A stretch of DNA of 64,000 bases. Origin: JBBECF01 sp040881945 (GTDB taxonomy: Bacteria; Pseudomonadota; Alphaproteobacteria; Dongiales; Dongiaceae). The translations under genes and the position numbers were made by a program. The stretch lies in NCBI GenBank assembly GCA_040881945.1, contig JBBECF010000175.1:7992-71991 (forward strand), in the 5' to 3' direction. Shown here one piece after another: positions 16,817 to 26,067 of the stretch. Numbering within the stretch: position 1 is the stretch's first letter; every line of letters starts with the position of its first letter. A model generated the notes under the pieces. That model searched no databases and was not told the DNA's origin. It worked only from the letters and a program-made list of their open reading frames with translations.

Positions 16817-17095
16817 CTACAGCTTCTTGACTGCGGCCTCGATGGCCGCGCCGTCGAAGGCCGGCAAGGTGGTAATCCGGCCGTAGCCCTGCTGGGCGTA
16901 CCACAGCGAGAACGCGAGCACGTCGGTCACGTCCTTGGCCTCGATCACGTCCACGAAGTCGTACTCGCCCTGCGTATAGAAGACACTTTCGACCTTGATG
17001 CCGAGCGCCTTGGCCTTGGCCTTGGCGGCGCGCAGGCGCGCGCTCTGCTTCGCCGCCCATTCCGGACTGAATCTGCCGAGAAAGATATACTTCAT
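16817..17095 (-). CDS. GYD domain-containing protein
   Basis: 92 residues. The fold matches the small ferredoxin-like GYD family: MKYIFLGRFSPEW at the start, GEYDFVDVIEAKD in the middle (the GxYD signature) and ITTLPAFDGAAIEAAVKKL at the end. Members are soluble and resemble mono-oxygenase or muconolactone-isomerase-like dimers. No specific reaction is known. The start ATG is fixed by the immediate family N-terminus. Confidence 0.82.
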   Translation of the reverse strand: MKYIFLGRFSPEWAAKQSARLRAAKAKAKALGIKVESVFYTQGEYDFVDVIEAKDVTDVLAFSLWYAQQGYGRITTLPAFDGAAIEAAVKKL

Positions 17096-17217
17096 GGCTT
17101 GGCCCCCTGGATCCCGCCGGTTGGCGCCGGCGGGTCGCCGCGCAGATTTCGCCTACGATGCGATTATGGTCTCGCCAGGATCGGGACGCAACGCCGTTCG
17201 GCGCGGGCGGCGGCCCG

Positions 17218-17766
17218 TTAGCTGCGCAAGAGAGCGTCGACTTCGTCCGGCGTCAACGCCGTGCCGAGCTCGGCGAGCGGCTGGTCGTCCTTGGCGGCGG
17301 CGGTCTCCGGCGCGGGCGTCGTCGGTTTCTCATGCCGGTTCAACGGAAGTGGATTCTCGATCACCGAGACGATGCGCGTATAGAGCGCGCGGGCGGAGAC
17401 CGGCTTGGCGAGGAACTGCGTCACGCCGACGTCGCGGGCCTGAATCACCCGCCACTCCTCGGTATGGCCGGTCAACATGATGATCGGCACGTTCGGGTTC
17501 GGGCTGTCCTTGGCGGTCCGCACCAGCCGGGTGAAGTCGCAGCCGTCGAGCGGCTCCATCATCCAGTCGACGAACACCACGTCGGCGGGAAAGTGCCGCA
17601 TCTCCTTGAAGGCTTCGGCCGCGTCGGACACGGCGCGGATGTTCTTGATGCGCAACCCGTTGAGCACGGTGCGCATCAGATGCAACATGTTGCGGTTGTC
17701 GTCGACCACCAGGACGTTGAGGCGGCTGAGGTCGAGCTCTTTCTTGCGTTCCGCCATCTTCTGCAT
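17218..17766 (-). CDS. Response regulator with single receiver domain
   Basis: 182 residues. The receiver domain (about residues 17-140) has the acidic pair in VLVVDDNRNM, the phospho-acceptor Asp in VVFVDWMMEPLDG, Thr in MLTGHTEEW and Lys in FLAKPVS. A roughly 40-residue proline/alanine-rich tail ends EVDALLRS, with no DNA-binding output. Such CheY-like proteins act by protein contact. No kinase gene is adjacent. ATG 17757 (MAERKK) is an alternative start. Confidence 0.9.
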   Translation of the reverse strand: MQKMAERKKELDLSRLNVLVVDDNRNMLHLMRTVLNGLRIKNIRAVSDAAEAFKEMRHFPADVVFVDWMMEPLDGCDFTRLVRTAKDSPNPNVPIIMLTGHTEEWRVIQARDVGVTQFLAKPVSARALYTRIVSVIENPLPLNRHEKPTTPAPETAAAKDDQPLAELGTALTPDEVDALLRS

Positions 17767-17849
17767 GGTTTTGGAGCCTGCCGGTCCGAGTCGCCCGGGC
17801 AGTTTGCGGCCACAACCATTGATTGAATATTAACGAGCTTAGACATATC

Positions 17850-17868
17850 GCCGGGCGCAGCGCCCGGC
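17850..17868. terminator. GC hairpin, weak terminator candidate
   Basis: GCCGGGC (17850-17856) and GCCCGGC (17862-17868) flank a 5-nt loop about 18 bp beyond the stop of the DUF3775 gene. No T tract follows on the minus strand, so intrinsic termination would be inefficient. Confidence 0.25.
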
Positions 17869-17885
17869 TGCCGGCCGGCAGCCTG

Positions 17886-18290
17886 CTAAAGGCGTCCGAT
17901 CTGGTAGTCCTCGCAGGAAAAGCCGAGCTCGGCCAGGCCTTCCTCCAGGTAGTCGCCGAGCTGCGGCGTGCCGAGGAGATAACGCGGCACATCCTTGGCC
18001 GGGATCTCGCCGGCCTGGTCGCGGGCCTCGTCCCACTGGTCCTTGCCGTAGGTGCCGCGCCCGATCCAGGTCAGGACCACGAGGTCGAGGAGCTGGTCCG
18101 AGTTGAGCGAGCCGAGCGCGCCGGTCAACTCCTGGTAGGTCGGGTCGTCGGCATAGTCCTCGAGGATGCCGACGTCGCGGTCGTCCGCCGGGTTCGAGCC
18201 GGGATCCGGCTCGGCCGGCTCCACCTTGACGTCGAACTCGCGCGCCTTGACGATGAGGTAGCAGACTGTCTCCGGGCTGATTGCCAACAT
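17886..18290 (-). CDS. DUF3775 domain-containing protein
   Basis: 134 residues, acidic and soluble. The segments LAISPETVCYLIVKAREFD (start), LNSDQLLDLVVLTWIGRG (middle) and EIPAKDVPRYLLGTPQLGDYLEEGL (late) match the alphaproteobacterial DUF3775 family, whose role is unknown. It follows pncB by 33 bp on the same strand and is probably the last gene of archease-rtcB-pncB-DUF3775. Confidence 0.85.
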   Translation of the reverse strand: MLAISPETVCYLIVKAREFDVKVEPAEPDPGSNPADDRDVGILEDYADDPTYQELTGALGSLNSDQLLDLVVLTWIGRGTYGKDQWDEARDQAGEIPAKDVPRYLLGTPQLGDYLEEGLAELGFSCEDYQIGRL

Positions 18291-18323
18291 TTCGGTCTCC
18301 CCCGTCCTATCGCTGGATTGAGC

Positions 18324-19691
18324 CTAGCCCGACGCCGCCGCGGGCGCACGTCCGTCGGCGGTCCGGCGGTCGACCTCGTCGGCCAGCGCCCGCAGCGCGG
18401 ACGCCACTTCCACCGGATGGGCGGCGCCCGGCGTCAAACGGCGCAACGACTCCGGCAGCCGGGACAACTCGTGCTTCGTGCGCTCGCGGATCGCCTCGAG
18501 GGCCGGCCGGCCGCCGATCCGCCTGCCGTTGCGCATCACCGGCCGGATCAGCGGCTCGCCCGCCCGCTCGTCGCCTTCGACCGTGATCACGTCGCCGGCC
18601 ATGCGCCCGGCCCCGTCGTAGCGGCGCCAGACCTGCTTGCGGCCCGGCCAGGTCGCCTTGCCTTCGGAGCGCTTGCGCCGCGCCACGCCCGCATATTCCT
18701 GCAGCTTGTAGGCGCAGTCGAGCGCCGGCGCGTCGAACGAGGTGGTCAGGTTGGTGCCGATGCCGACGCCGTCGATCGGCGCCCCGGCCGCCGCCATCGC
18801 CGCCAGGCGGTCCTCGTCGATGCCGCCGCTGGCGAAGATATGGACCTCGGGCAGTCCGCCGTCGTCGAGGATGCGCCGCACCCGCCCTGAGAGCGCGATC
18901 AGGTCGCCGCTGTCGAGGCGCACGCCGCGCAGCTCGATCCCCGCCTCCTTCAGTCGCGGCGCCAGGGCCACGACCTTGCGGGCGCCCGCCTCGGTATCGT
19001 AGGTGTCGATCAGCAGGATCAGATTCTGCGGCCGGGAGCGCGCGAAGCTCTCGAACGCGTCGGTCTCGTCGTCATGCACCTGGACGAAGGAATGGGCCAT
19101 GGTGCCGTAGATCGGGATGCCGAACATCGCCTCGGCGAGCGTCGTCGCGGTGCCCGCGAACCCGGCGATGTAGCTGGCCCGCGCCGCCAGCAGCCCGGCC
19201 TCGGCGCCGTGCGCGCGGCGCAGCCCGAAATCGATCAGCAGCTTGTCCGGCGCGGCCAGCACCATGCGCGCCGCCTTGGCGGCGATCAGCGACTGGAAAT
19301 GCAGCAGGTTGATGATCCGCGTCTCGACGAGCTGCGCCTGCGGCAGCGGCGCCGTGATCCTGATGATCGGCTCGTCGGCGAAGAACACCGTGCCTTCCGG
19401 CATGGCGTGGACGTCGCCGGTGAAACGGAAATCCGCCAGGTAGTCGAGAAAGCGCCGGTTGAAACGCCCGGAGCGCGCCAGCCAGTCGAGCTCGTCCTCG
19501 GCGAAGCGCAGGCGCTCGAGGTAGTCGAGCGCCTGCTCGAGCCCGGCCGCAACGAGAAACCCGCGGCGTTCCGGCAGCTTGCGCACGAACATCTCGAAGA
19601 CGGCCGTGTCGACCTGGCCGTGGTCGATATAGGCCTGCAGCATGTTGAGCTGGTAGAGGTCGGTCAGCAGCAGGCTCGATTGCGGATCCAT
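18324..19691 (-). CDS. pncB: Nicotinate phosphoribosyltransferase
   Basis: 455 residues. It makes nicotinate mononucleotide from nicotinate and PRPP with ATP hydrolysis (Preiss-Handler NAD salvage). Supporting segments are LLTDLYQLNMLQAY at the N-terminus, DFGLRRAHG (substrate site), the histidine in YGTMAHSFVQ (the phosphorylated His of the family) and GVRLDSGDL followed by FASGGIDE in the barrel. The 33-bp spacing on both sides places it in an operon between rtcB and the DUF3775 gene. Confidence 0.94.
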   Translation of the reverse strand: MDPQSSLLLTDLYQLNMLQAYIDHGQVDTAVFEMFVRKLPERRGFLVAAGLEQALDYLERLRFAEDELDWLARSGRFNRRFLDYLADFRFTGDVHAMPEGTVFFADEPIIRITAPLPQAQLVETRIINLLHFQSLIAAKAARMVLAAPDKLLIDFGLRRAHGAEAGLLAARASYIAGFAGTATTLAEAMFGIPIYGTMAHSFVQVHDDETDAFESFARSRPQNLILLIDTYDTEAGARKVVALAPRLKEAGIELRGVRLDSGDLIALSGRVRRILDDGGLPEVHIFASGGIDEDRLAAMAAAGAPIDGVGIGTNLTTSFDAPALDCAYKLQEYAGVARRKRSEGKATWPGRKQVWRRYDGAGRMAGDVITVEGDERAGEPLIRPVMRNGRRIGGRPALEAIRERTKHELSRLPESLRRLTPGAAHPVEVASALRALADEVDRRTADGRAPAAASG

Positions 19692-19724
19692 ATCTCGGAC
19701 GCTCCGGGGCCGTTCTCGGTCGCG

Positions 19725-21158
19725 TCAGCCCTTGACCGTGATCAGCGGTTCGAGCCATGCCACCTTGCGCGCCAGGCCGGCGCGCTCGGCGGCGCCGACG
19801 ACGGCGCCGACATCCTTGTAGGCGCCGGGCGCCTCCTCGGCGACGCCGCGCCAGCTCGGGCTGCGCACCAGGATGCCGCGGGCGGCCAGCTCGTCCACGA
19901 CCTCGCGGCCCTTCCATTGCCGGAGCGCCTGGTGCCGGCTCATGCGCCGACCGGCGCCGTGGCAGGCCGAGGCGAAGGCCCGTTCGCCGTCGCCGCCCGC
20001 CCCGGCCAGGATGTAGGACCCGGTGCCCATGCTGCCGCCGATCAGGACCGGCTGCCCGATCGGGCGCAACGCCGGGGGCAGATCCGGGTGACCGGGGCCG
20101 AAGGCGCGCGTCGCGCCCTTGCGGTGCACATGGAGCTCGCGCATCGCCCCCTCGACACTGTGCCGCTCGACCTTGCAGGTGTTGTGCGAGACGTCGTAGA
20201 GCAGCTCGAGCCGGGCCTGCGGCAGCAGCTCGGCGAACACCTCGCGGGCGAGATGGGTGACGATCTGGCGATTGGCGAGGGCGCAGTTGACGGCCGCGCG
20301 CATCGCGCCGAGATAGTCCTGCCCGTCCGGCGAGTCGATCGGCGCGCAGGCCAGTTCCCGGTCCGGCAGTTCGATGCCGTAGGCAGCCGCGGCGCCGGCC
20401 ATCCGGGCGAGGAACTCGGTGCCGATCTGGTGGCCGAGGCCGCGCGATCCGCAATGGATGCTGACGACCAGCTCGTCCGGCGCCAGGCCGAAGGCGGCGG
20501 CCGCCGCGGCATCGTGGACGGCGGCCACGCGCTGGACCTCGATATAATGGTTGCCCGAGCCGAGCGTCCCCATTTCGTCCCGCTGCCGGCGGCGGGCGCG
20601 GGCGGAGACGTTCGCCGGCACCGCGCCGGCCGCCCGGCCGTGCTCCTCGATGCGTTCGAGGTCCGCCGCGGTCCCGTAGCCCCGCTCGACGGCCCAGGCC
20701 GCCCCGCCCGCCAGCATGGCGTCCATTTCGCCGTCGGTGAGGTGGATGCGCCCGGTGGACCCGACGCCGGCCGGGATGCGCGCCGCCAGCGCGTCGGCGA
20801 GAAGCTGCTTGACCGAGCCGTCGAGGGCGCCGGCCTTGAGCCCGGTCAGCAGGCTGCGCACGCCGCAGGAGATGTCGAAACCGACGCCCCCGGCGGACAC
20901 GACACCGCCTTGCGCGGCATCGAAGGCGGCGACGCCCCCGATCGGGAACCCGTAGCCCCAATGGGCGTCGGGCATGGCGTAGGAGGCGCCGACGATGCCG
21001 GGGAGGGCGGCGACGTTGACCATCTGCGTATAGACCTTGTCGTCCATCTCCGCGACCAGGTCCGCGGTGGCGAAGAGCACCGCCGGCACGCGCATCTTGC
21101 CGGTCCGCGGCACCCGCCATTCCGTCTCCGAGACGCGCGTCCAGGCCTTGAGATCCAT
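19725..21158 (-). CDS. rtcB: RNA-splicing ligase RtcB
   Basis: 477 residues. RtcB joins 2',3'-cyclic-phosphate or 3'-phosphate RNA ends to 5'-OH ends using GTP and Mn2+. Metal ligands are seen in GGVGFDISCGVR (Asp, Cys), GSGNHYIEVQR (His) and HCGSRGLGHQ (His). The guanylated histidine lies in the CHGAGRRMSR segment (about residue 410). The archease gene starts 13 bp upstream and supplies the cofactor that reactivates RtcB after each turnover. No rtcA or rtcR was seen beside it, so a sigma54-regulated operon is not indicated. Confidence 0.95.
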   Translation of the reverse strand: MDLKAWTRVSETEWRVPRTGKMRVPAVLFATADLVAEMDDKVYTQMVNVAALPGIVGASYAMPDAHWGYGFPIGGVAAFDAAQGGVVSAGGVGFDISCGVRSLLTGLKAGALDGSVKQLLADALAARIPAGVGSTGRIHLTDGEMDAMLAGGAAWAVERGYGTAADLERIEEHGRAAGAVPANVSARARRRQRDEMGTLGSGNHYIEVQRVAAVHDAAAAAAFGLAPDELVVSIHCGSRGLGHQIGTEFLARMAGAAAAYGIELPDRELACAPIDSPDGQDYLGAMRAAVNCALANRQIVTHLAREVFAELLPQARLELLYDVSHNTCKVERHSVEGAMRELHVHRKGATRAFGPGHPDLPPALRPIGQPVLIGGSMGTGSYILAGAGGDGERAFASACHGAGRRMSRHQALRQWKGREVVDELAARGILVRSPSWRGVAEEAPGAYKDVGAVVGAAERAGLARKVAWLEPLITVKG

Positions 21159-21171
21159 GCTCCGCGATCCG

Positions 21172-21591
21172 CTACACGTCGACGACGCACTGCGCCAGCC
21201 AGCCGTCGGGCCCGCGCGCGACCCGCAGCTCGGTCAGGGTCGCGCCCTTGACCTCGACCGCCGGCCGGTGCCGGCCGAGATCGACCGGCTCGCCCCAGGC
21301 CCGTCCGTGCAGGCGATGGCCGTCGATGGCGACGGCGAAGCGGCCGAACAGCATCCGCCGGACAGCCATTTCGTAAACCACGGCGTTGAGCCACGCGGCG
21401 AGCAGCAGCTCCTCGTCCGCCGCCTCGCAGTCGATCTCGACCGCCTCCTTCGGCAGGACCGAGCCGGGGTCGCAGACCGCGGCCGTCAAGGCCACGGCCG
21501 CCTGCTCGAAGGCGGCCGCGCGGGTCGGCCCATGGCCGCGCACGCCGACATCGGCGCCGTGCGGAAAATGCTCCCAGCGACCTTCCACCAT
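21172..21591 (-). CDS. Archease
   Basis: 139 residues. The start WEHFPHGADVGVRGHG, the conserved DEELLLAAWLNAVVY and the C-terminal VKGATLTELRV are typical of archease, a Ca2+-binding helper that speeds guanylation of RtcB and widens its nucleotide use. The acidic residues in HGADVG and near the C-terminus (VVDV end) are the expected metal site. It is the first gene of the rtcB operon. The 165 bp upstream contain no gene. Confidence 0.93.
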   Translation of the reverse strand: MVEGRWEHFPHGADVGVRGHGPTRAAAFEQAAVALTAAVCDPGSVLPKEAVEIDCEAADEELLLAAWLNAVVYEMAVRRMLFGRFAVAIDGHRLHGRAWGEPVDLGRHRPAVEVKGATLTELRVARGPDGWLAQCVVDV

Positions 21592-21756
21592 CGCCCGTTC
21601 CGACGCAACCCAGCGATCGTGGAGTAATCCTAGCCGTCGCCGGACGCCGGCGCGTTGATCCAGGTCAGTCCGCTAGCCGCGGCGGACGCCGAGCAGCCGG
21701 GCGATGGCGCCGTCAAAGGCCGGCTTGGCAATCCCACTTGAAACATCGGCCGGCTT

Positions 21757-22563
21757 TTATTGCCCGCGATAACCGAACTTGACGATGCCCGAGCGCATCA
21801 GCAGATACATGACAGCGAATACGATGAACACAAAACCGTTCACCAGAGACGCCAAGGCGAACAACTCCGGGCCCAGCCCGAACCGCAGAGAGCCCCAGGC
21901 GACCGACGGCAGGGTCGGGATGGCGCCCAGGTTGTAGAAGGAAATCTCCAGGTTATTCAACGCCAGAATGAAGCTGATGAGAAAGGCGCCGAACAGCGCC
22001 GGCCAGATCGTCGGCAGGGTGATCTCGATGAAACAGCGAAACGGCTTGGCGCCGAAAACCATCGCCGCGTCGTCCATGTCCCAGTTGTAGCGAACCAGCT
22101 GCGCCAGGATGATCAGGAAGGAAAAGGACGTCCCCTGAACCGCATTGGCCGCCATGGCGGAAAACAGATTCCCCGGCAGGCCGAGAACACGGGCATTGAA
22201 CGCCAGGATGGATATGCCGATCAGCAGATCCGCCACGAAAAGCGGCGCGATGAATGCCAGCAGGACCAGGCCGCGATATCGCGACCTGAAGCGCAGGATG
22301 CCGATTACGCCGGCCCCGGCCAGGACCGTTGACATCGCGGCGCTACCGAAAGCCAGTTCGAGGCTGTTCACCAGCGCGTCGCCATAGAGCGAGCTGGAGA
22401 ACAGGTCTTCATACCCAGACAACGTGAAGGATGGCGGGAACGGCCAAACGATATCGGCCGCGAAGGATGTGTAAATCACATAGAAGATCGGTGCATAGAG
22501 AAATAGGTAGAGCAGCGCGAGCCCGGTCGCCATGGATACAGCCGAGGCATCGAACCGCGTCAT
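21757..22563 (-). CDS. ABC transporter permease, polyamine/PotC type
   Basis: 268 residues with six predicted membrane segments. The cytoplasmic EAA loop reads AAMVFGAKPFRCFIEITLP (about residues 175-193). The ATG overlaps the stop of the preceding permease by 4 bp (ATGA). It is the last gene of the four-gene transporter operon read leftward. Family resemblance is to PotC, but the neighbouring catabolic genes point to a sugar- or polyol-like substrate rather than spermidine. Confidence 0.9.
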   Translation of the reverse strand: MTRFDASAVSMATGLALLYLFLYAPIFYVIYTSFAADIVWPFPPSFTLSGYEDLFSSSLYGDALVNSLELAFGSAAMSTVLAGAGVIGILRFRSRYRGLVLLAFIAPLFVADLLIGISILAFNARVLGLPGNLFSAMAANAVQGTSFSFLIILAQLVRYNWDMDDAAMVFGAKPFRCFIEITLPTIWPALFGAFLISFILALNNLEISFYNLGAIPTLPSVAWGSLRFGLGPELFALASLVNGFVFIVFAVMYLLMRSGIVKFGYRGQ

Positions 22564-23453
22564 GACGTGATGACCCCGGTGAAGCCGGAGCGCTTCAGGT
22601 GGATCGTCGGCCAAATGGCGAGGATCACAACCAGCGAAGATAGGAACAGGAAGACGCCCATCGCGGAACCGAGTGCCCAGGTGCCGGTCTCGCCAAACTG
22701 CTGGGCGAGGCTCATCCCGAACGAAGTCGCATCGGGACCGCCGAGAAACCGCGGCGTGACAGCATTGGCGAGGCACGGGATGAAAACCAGGATTATCCCG
22801 ATCGCCGTGCCGATCCAGTTCAGCGGCCAGGTGATTTCGATAAAGGCGCGCCACGGCTTCGCCCCATTGATCTTGGCGACTTCCAGAAGTTCGAAGTTGA
22901 AATTCACCAGCGACAGATAGATCGCCGTCACCATGAAAGGCATGAAGAGATAGACCAGTCCCAGTCCGGACGCGACCTGGGTATACATCAGCGCTTCGAT
23001 CGGCCCGAGGCCGACGATGCCAAGCGCCATGTTGATCAGCCCGATCGGACCAAGCAATCCCTGAAGCGCCGCGATGCGCAGAATGACACCGGTGAAGAAC
23101 GGCGCCGCAAGCAGCAGCACCAGCAACAGGCGGTAGCGCCCGCCATGTCTGGCGATCAAATAAGCGACCGGCCAGCCGCAGATCAGGCAGACCAGCGACA
23201 CGATGACGGCGGTGACGAGCGACCTCAGGAAGAAAACGCGATAGGCGGGCTCGCCCAGCAGGACGCGGTAATTGTCCAGCGACCGGTCGGCGAAAAGCTC
23301 ATAGCTCTCCGTGCGCCAGAAACTGAAAACCACGATCGAGAGCAGCGGCAGCAGCAAGCCGATCACAATGAAGGCCACGCCCGGCCCGACCAGCGCCGCA
23401 TAGCGAAAACCCGGCCGCCGGTACCCCGCCGCCCGCAAACTCGTCCCGTTCAT
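22560..23453 (-). CDS. ABC transporter permease, polyamine/PotB type
   Basis: 297 residues, six membrane segments, with the EAA loop LEVAKINGAKPWRAFIEITWP (about residues 205-225). It overlaps both the ATPase gene upstream and the second permease downstream by 4 bp. The two permeases should form the heterodimeric channel. Confidence 0.9.
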   Translation of the reverse strand: MNGTSLRAAGYRRPGFRYAALVGPGVAFIVIGLLLPLLSIVVFSFWRTESYELFADRSLDNYRVLLGEPAYRVFFLRSLVTAVIVSLVCLICGWPVAYLIARHGGRYRLLLVLLLAAPFFTGVILRIAALQGLLGPIGLINMALGIVGLGPIEALMYTQVASGLGLVYLFMPFMVTAIYLSLVNFNFELLEVAKINGAKPWRAFIEITWPLNWIGTAIGIILVFIPCLANAVTPRFLGGPDATSFGMSLAQQFGETGTWALGSAMGVFLFLSSLVVILAIWPTIHLKRSGFTGVITS

Positions 23454-24544
23454 GGTTTCGGCGCGGCGAAGCAGGAACCGCTTGCCGAAGGCCAGCGCAC
23501 GACGACAGGATCGTTCGGGCGAACAGTGGCGGCGCGGGGCGTGCCGCTTATGACAAGATCGCCCCCGCCCGGCAGGGCGACGATATAGTTCGCCGTCTGC
23601 CCCTTGAAAATGACGTCGCGCAAGGTTCCCGCGAGTTGGTTGACGTTGGGCGATACGACATCGTTCGCACCGGCATTCGCGATCTCCAGGTCTTCATGCT
23701 TGATGAAGTACCGGACATCATCTCCTGGGTTGACGCCCACCGGCAGCGGCACCAGCAGTGTTTGACCGCCCCACTCGATGCGCGCGCGGTCGCCGTCGAT
23801 ATCGATCAATCGGCCATCCAGCCGGTTCGCATGGCCGACGAAGGTAGCGACGAATGCGCTTGCCGGATTGGTGTAGATTTCCGACTTGGCGCCGATCTGC
23901 TCGAACCGCCCCCGATCCATGACCGCGATCCGGTCGCTCATGGTCAGCGCCTCTTCCTGGTTATGCGTCACATAGATGAAGGGGATCTGGAGTTCCTTCT
24001 GATAGCGGCGTATCTCCACCTCCATCTCCGATCGCAGTTCGCGGTCGAGATTGGCGAGCGGTTCGTCGAACAGCAGGAGAGCCGGCCGCGAGATAAGGCC
24101 GCGCGCCAAGGCGACGCGCTGTTGCTGGCCGCCGGAGAGCTCGTTCGGATAGCGCAACTCCAATCCTTCGAGGCGCAAGAGCGACATGACCCACGTCAGT
24201 TGCTCGTCCCGGCGCGCCTGGGACGCCTTCTGCATGCGCAGCGGGAAGATGATGTTCTCCGCGACGGTCTTGTGCGGGAACAGCAGGAAGTTCTGGAACA
24301 CCATCCCGACGTGGCGCTTGTAGGGCGGCAGTTCGGTGACGTCGCGTCCGGCGATCAGCACGCGGCCCGCATCCGGCCGTTCCAAGCCGGCGATGATGCG
24401 CAGCAACGTCGTCTTACCGGAGCCGCTGGGGCCGAGCAGGGCGAAGAACTCGCTCTGCTCGACCTCAAGGTCGATTCGGTCCACCGCGGTCACCGGACCG
24501 AATCGTCTGGTGACCGCTTGGAGTTGTAGCGTAACGCCAGGCAC
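23450..24544 (-). CDS. ABC transporter ATP-binding protein, PotA type
   Basis: 364 residues. Walker A GPSGSGKTT (about residues 38-46), signature LSGGQQQRVALARG, Walker B LLLFDEPLANLD and the switch His in VTHNQEEA are intact. The C-terminal third is a TOBE regulatory domain. An 82-bp spacer separates it from the binding-protein gene upstream; the two permease genes overlap downstream. Confidence 0.93.
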   Translation of the reverse strand: MPGVTLQLQAVTRRFGPVTAVDRIDLEVEQSEFFALLGPSGSGKTTLLRIIAGLERPDAGRVLIAGRDVTELPPYKRHVGMVFQNFLLFPHKTVAENIIFPLRMQKASQARRDEQLTWVMSLLRLEGLELRYPNELSGGQQQRVALARGLISRPALLLFDEPLANLDRELRSEMEVEIRRYQKELQIPFIYVTHNQEEALTMSDRIAVMDRGRFEQIGAKSEIYTNPASAFVATFVGHANRLDGRLIDIDGDRARIEWGGQTLLVPLPVGVNPGDDVRYFIKHEDLEIANAGANDVVSPNVNQLAGTLRDVIFKGQTANYIVALPGGGDLVISGTPRAATVRPNDPVVVRWPSASGSCFAAPKP

Positions 24545-24626
24545 AACGATCCCCGCGAACAGACCTAGGGATAGGAACGATCTTCAATCTGCCGCGAGCA
24601 GCGGAAGCAGCCTCAACTCCGCGATT

Positions 24627-25832
24627 TCAGGAAGCTTCGACGTCGGACCAGATCCTCTCCCATTTCTCCGGCGACGACGGTTGATCGAACATGAACAGCT
24701 TGCTGGCATCGCCGCTCTTGTTCTGGAAGTAGAGGTCGACCTCCTCCGGCTTCAGCAGGTCGCGCACATCCACCGTACCACCATAGCCCGTGGACCGGAC
24801 CACGCGGGCGAAATTCTCCTTGCTGAGGTAGTGATCGATCCACTTATGGGCCAGTTCGGCTTGCTCGGAACCGGCGCCTGAACTGATCATCCAGGTATCC
24901 ACCCAACCCAGGCCGCCTTCCTTGGGCCGCAGCACATGCTGAACGTCGAAATCGATCTTGCCTTCGCCCCGCAGCACCGTCAGATGGCGATAGGTTTCGG
25001 CGAATTCCGGCGCTGCCCAGATCGCGTCGCCCCGCATCAGGCGATCCAGGGCGTCGTAGTCCTGGTAGCGGGTCAGGAGCAGCTTTTTCTGCGCGATCAG
25101 CAGGCGCTTCGTCTCATCCAGTTCCGCATCGGTCAGATTATAGGGATTGAACGGGTTGCCGTCCGGTCGCGGGCCGGCGGCGGTGCCCAGATTGGTCGCC
25201 GCCAGGATGCCCATCAGCGCGATATTCTCCTCGAACCGCGCATTCGAAGAGAGATGGCCTTTGTATTTCTCATTGAGCAGCAAGCCGATCGAGCCGATAT
25301 CCTCGGGCGCGATCCGGTTCAAATTCACGGTTATGCCGTAGCCGCCCCAACAATTCGGCGCCGCCACCATTGTCGCCCCCGACTCATCGGCCAGCAGCGG
25401 GAAATTCGGCGGCAGAAATTCGGGGAAGACATTGGCAACATTCGGCAGCTTGCGGTAATCGACGCCCTGAGTCAGTCCCTGGCGGAAATAGAGCCGCGGC
25501 CAGAAGCCGTCGGCCTGCACGATATCGAAATCCTTGGTGCCCCCGACCTTCATCTTGTTGAAGGCTTCGGAATTGCCGTCGAAGAACGTCGGCGAGAAAC
25601 GCGCGCCGGCCTTTTCCTCGAACTCCGCCACGGTTTCGTTGATCGCATAGGGCTGCCACATCAAGAGCCGCAAGGTGGTGGTCGCCGCCTCGGCATTGCC
25701 GACGAACGGCGCCATGGGCCTAAAGGCACCGATCCCCGCCGCCGCGGCGGCACCGGCAATCAGTTGGCGCCGCGACAGCCCGCGCTTACGCGGCCGGGCC
25801 GGTCCGGTTGCCTTCGGTGAGTGCGTGGTCAT
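24627..25832 (-). CDS. Periplasmic substrate-binding protein of the ABC transporter (Tat-exported)
   Basis: 401 residues. The N-terminus has a twin-arginine motif (LSRRQLIAG) and hydrophobic stretch ending near NAEA. The mature protein has the cluster-D/PotD fold: TLRLLMWQPYAINETVAEFEE at the start and DIVQADGFWPRLYFRQGL in the hinge region. It is the first gene of the leftward transporter operon. Its promoter must lie in the 235 bp shared with the divergent deoR-type gene. Tat export suggests folding before export. The ligand cannot be read from sequence. Confidence 0.9.
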   Translation of the reverse strand: MTTHSPKATGPARPRKRGLSRRQLIAGAAAAAGIGAFRPMAPFVGNAEAATTTLRLLMWQPYAINETVAEFEEKAGARFSPTFFDGNSEAFNKMKVGGTKDFDIVQADGFWPRLYFRQGLTQGVDYRKLPNVANVFPEFLPPNFPLLADESGATMVAAPNCWGGYGITVNLNRIAPEDIGSIGLLLNEKYKGHLSSNARFEENIALMGILAATNLGTAAGPRPDGNPFNPYNLTDAELDETKRLLIAQKKLLLTRYQDYDALDRLMRGDAIWAAPEFAETYRHLTVLRGEGKIDFDVQHVLRPKEGGLGWVDTWMISSGAGSEQAELAHKWIDHYLSKENFARVVRSTGYGGTVDVRDLLKPEEVDLYFQNKSGDASKLFMFDQPSSPEKWERIWSDVEAS

Positions 25833-25877
25833 GCCTGAATCTCCCTGTTTTTACGGCCGAGTATCGGGATCGGTCTG

Positions 25878-25946
25878 CATTGCATTCCGGTTCCGCCTAT
25901 CGCCCGGATGCCACAAATTACAACATAATTGCCACAAAATGCAATG
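25878..25946. promoter_or_regulatory. Candidate operator region between the transporter and DeoR operons
   Basis: Two inverted 9-mers, CATTGCATT (25878-25886) and AATGCAATG (25938-25946), flank a pair of direct repeats GCCACAAA at 25910-25917 and 25931-25938. The direct repeats are exactly 21 bp apart (two helical turns). The stretch is the only A/T-rich part of the 235-bp divergent spacer. DeoR-family repressors bind such direct or inverted repeats, so this is the likely shared control site. Confidence 0.5.
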
Positions 25947-26067
25947 GCGTGCTAAACATGCCGCCGCGCCCTGCCGGCCGCGCGATTCGATCGACGTGCG
26001 GCGGCGGCTCCGGCCGGGCGGGCGTGTTACGCGACGGAACCCGCCGCCGACGAAAAGGACTGGAATC

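Noticed and set aside
17113..17134. Hairpin CCCGCCGG/CCGGCGGG as terminator of the response regulator gene
   Set aside because: The stem is good but no T tract follows on the minus strand, and the distance from the stop is about 85 bp.
16273..17766. Two-component operon with the receiver protein
   Set aside because: No kinase gene is adjacent; the neighbours are an unknown protein and a GYD protein.
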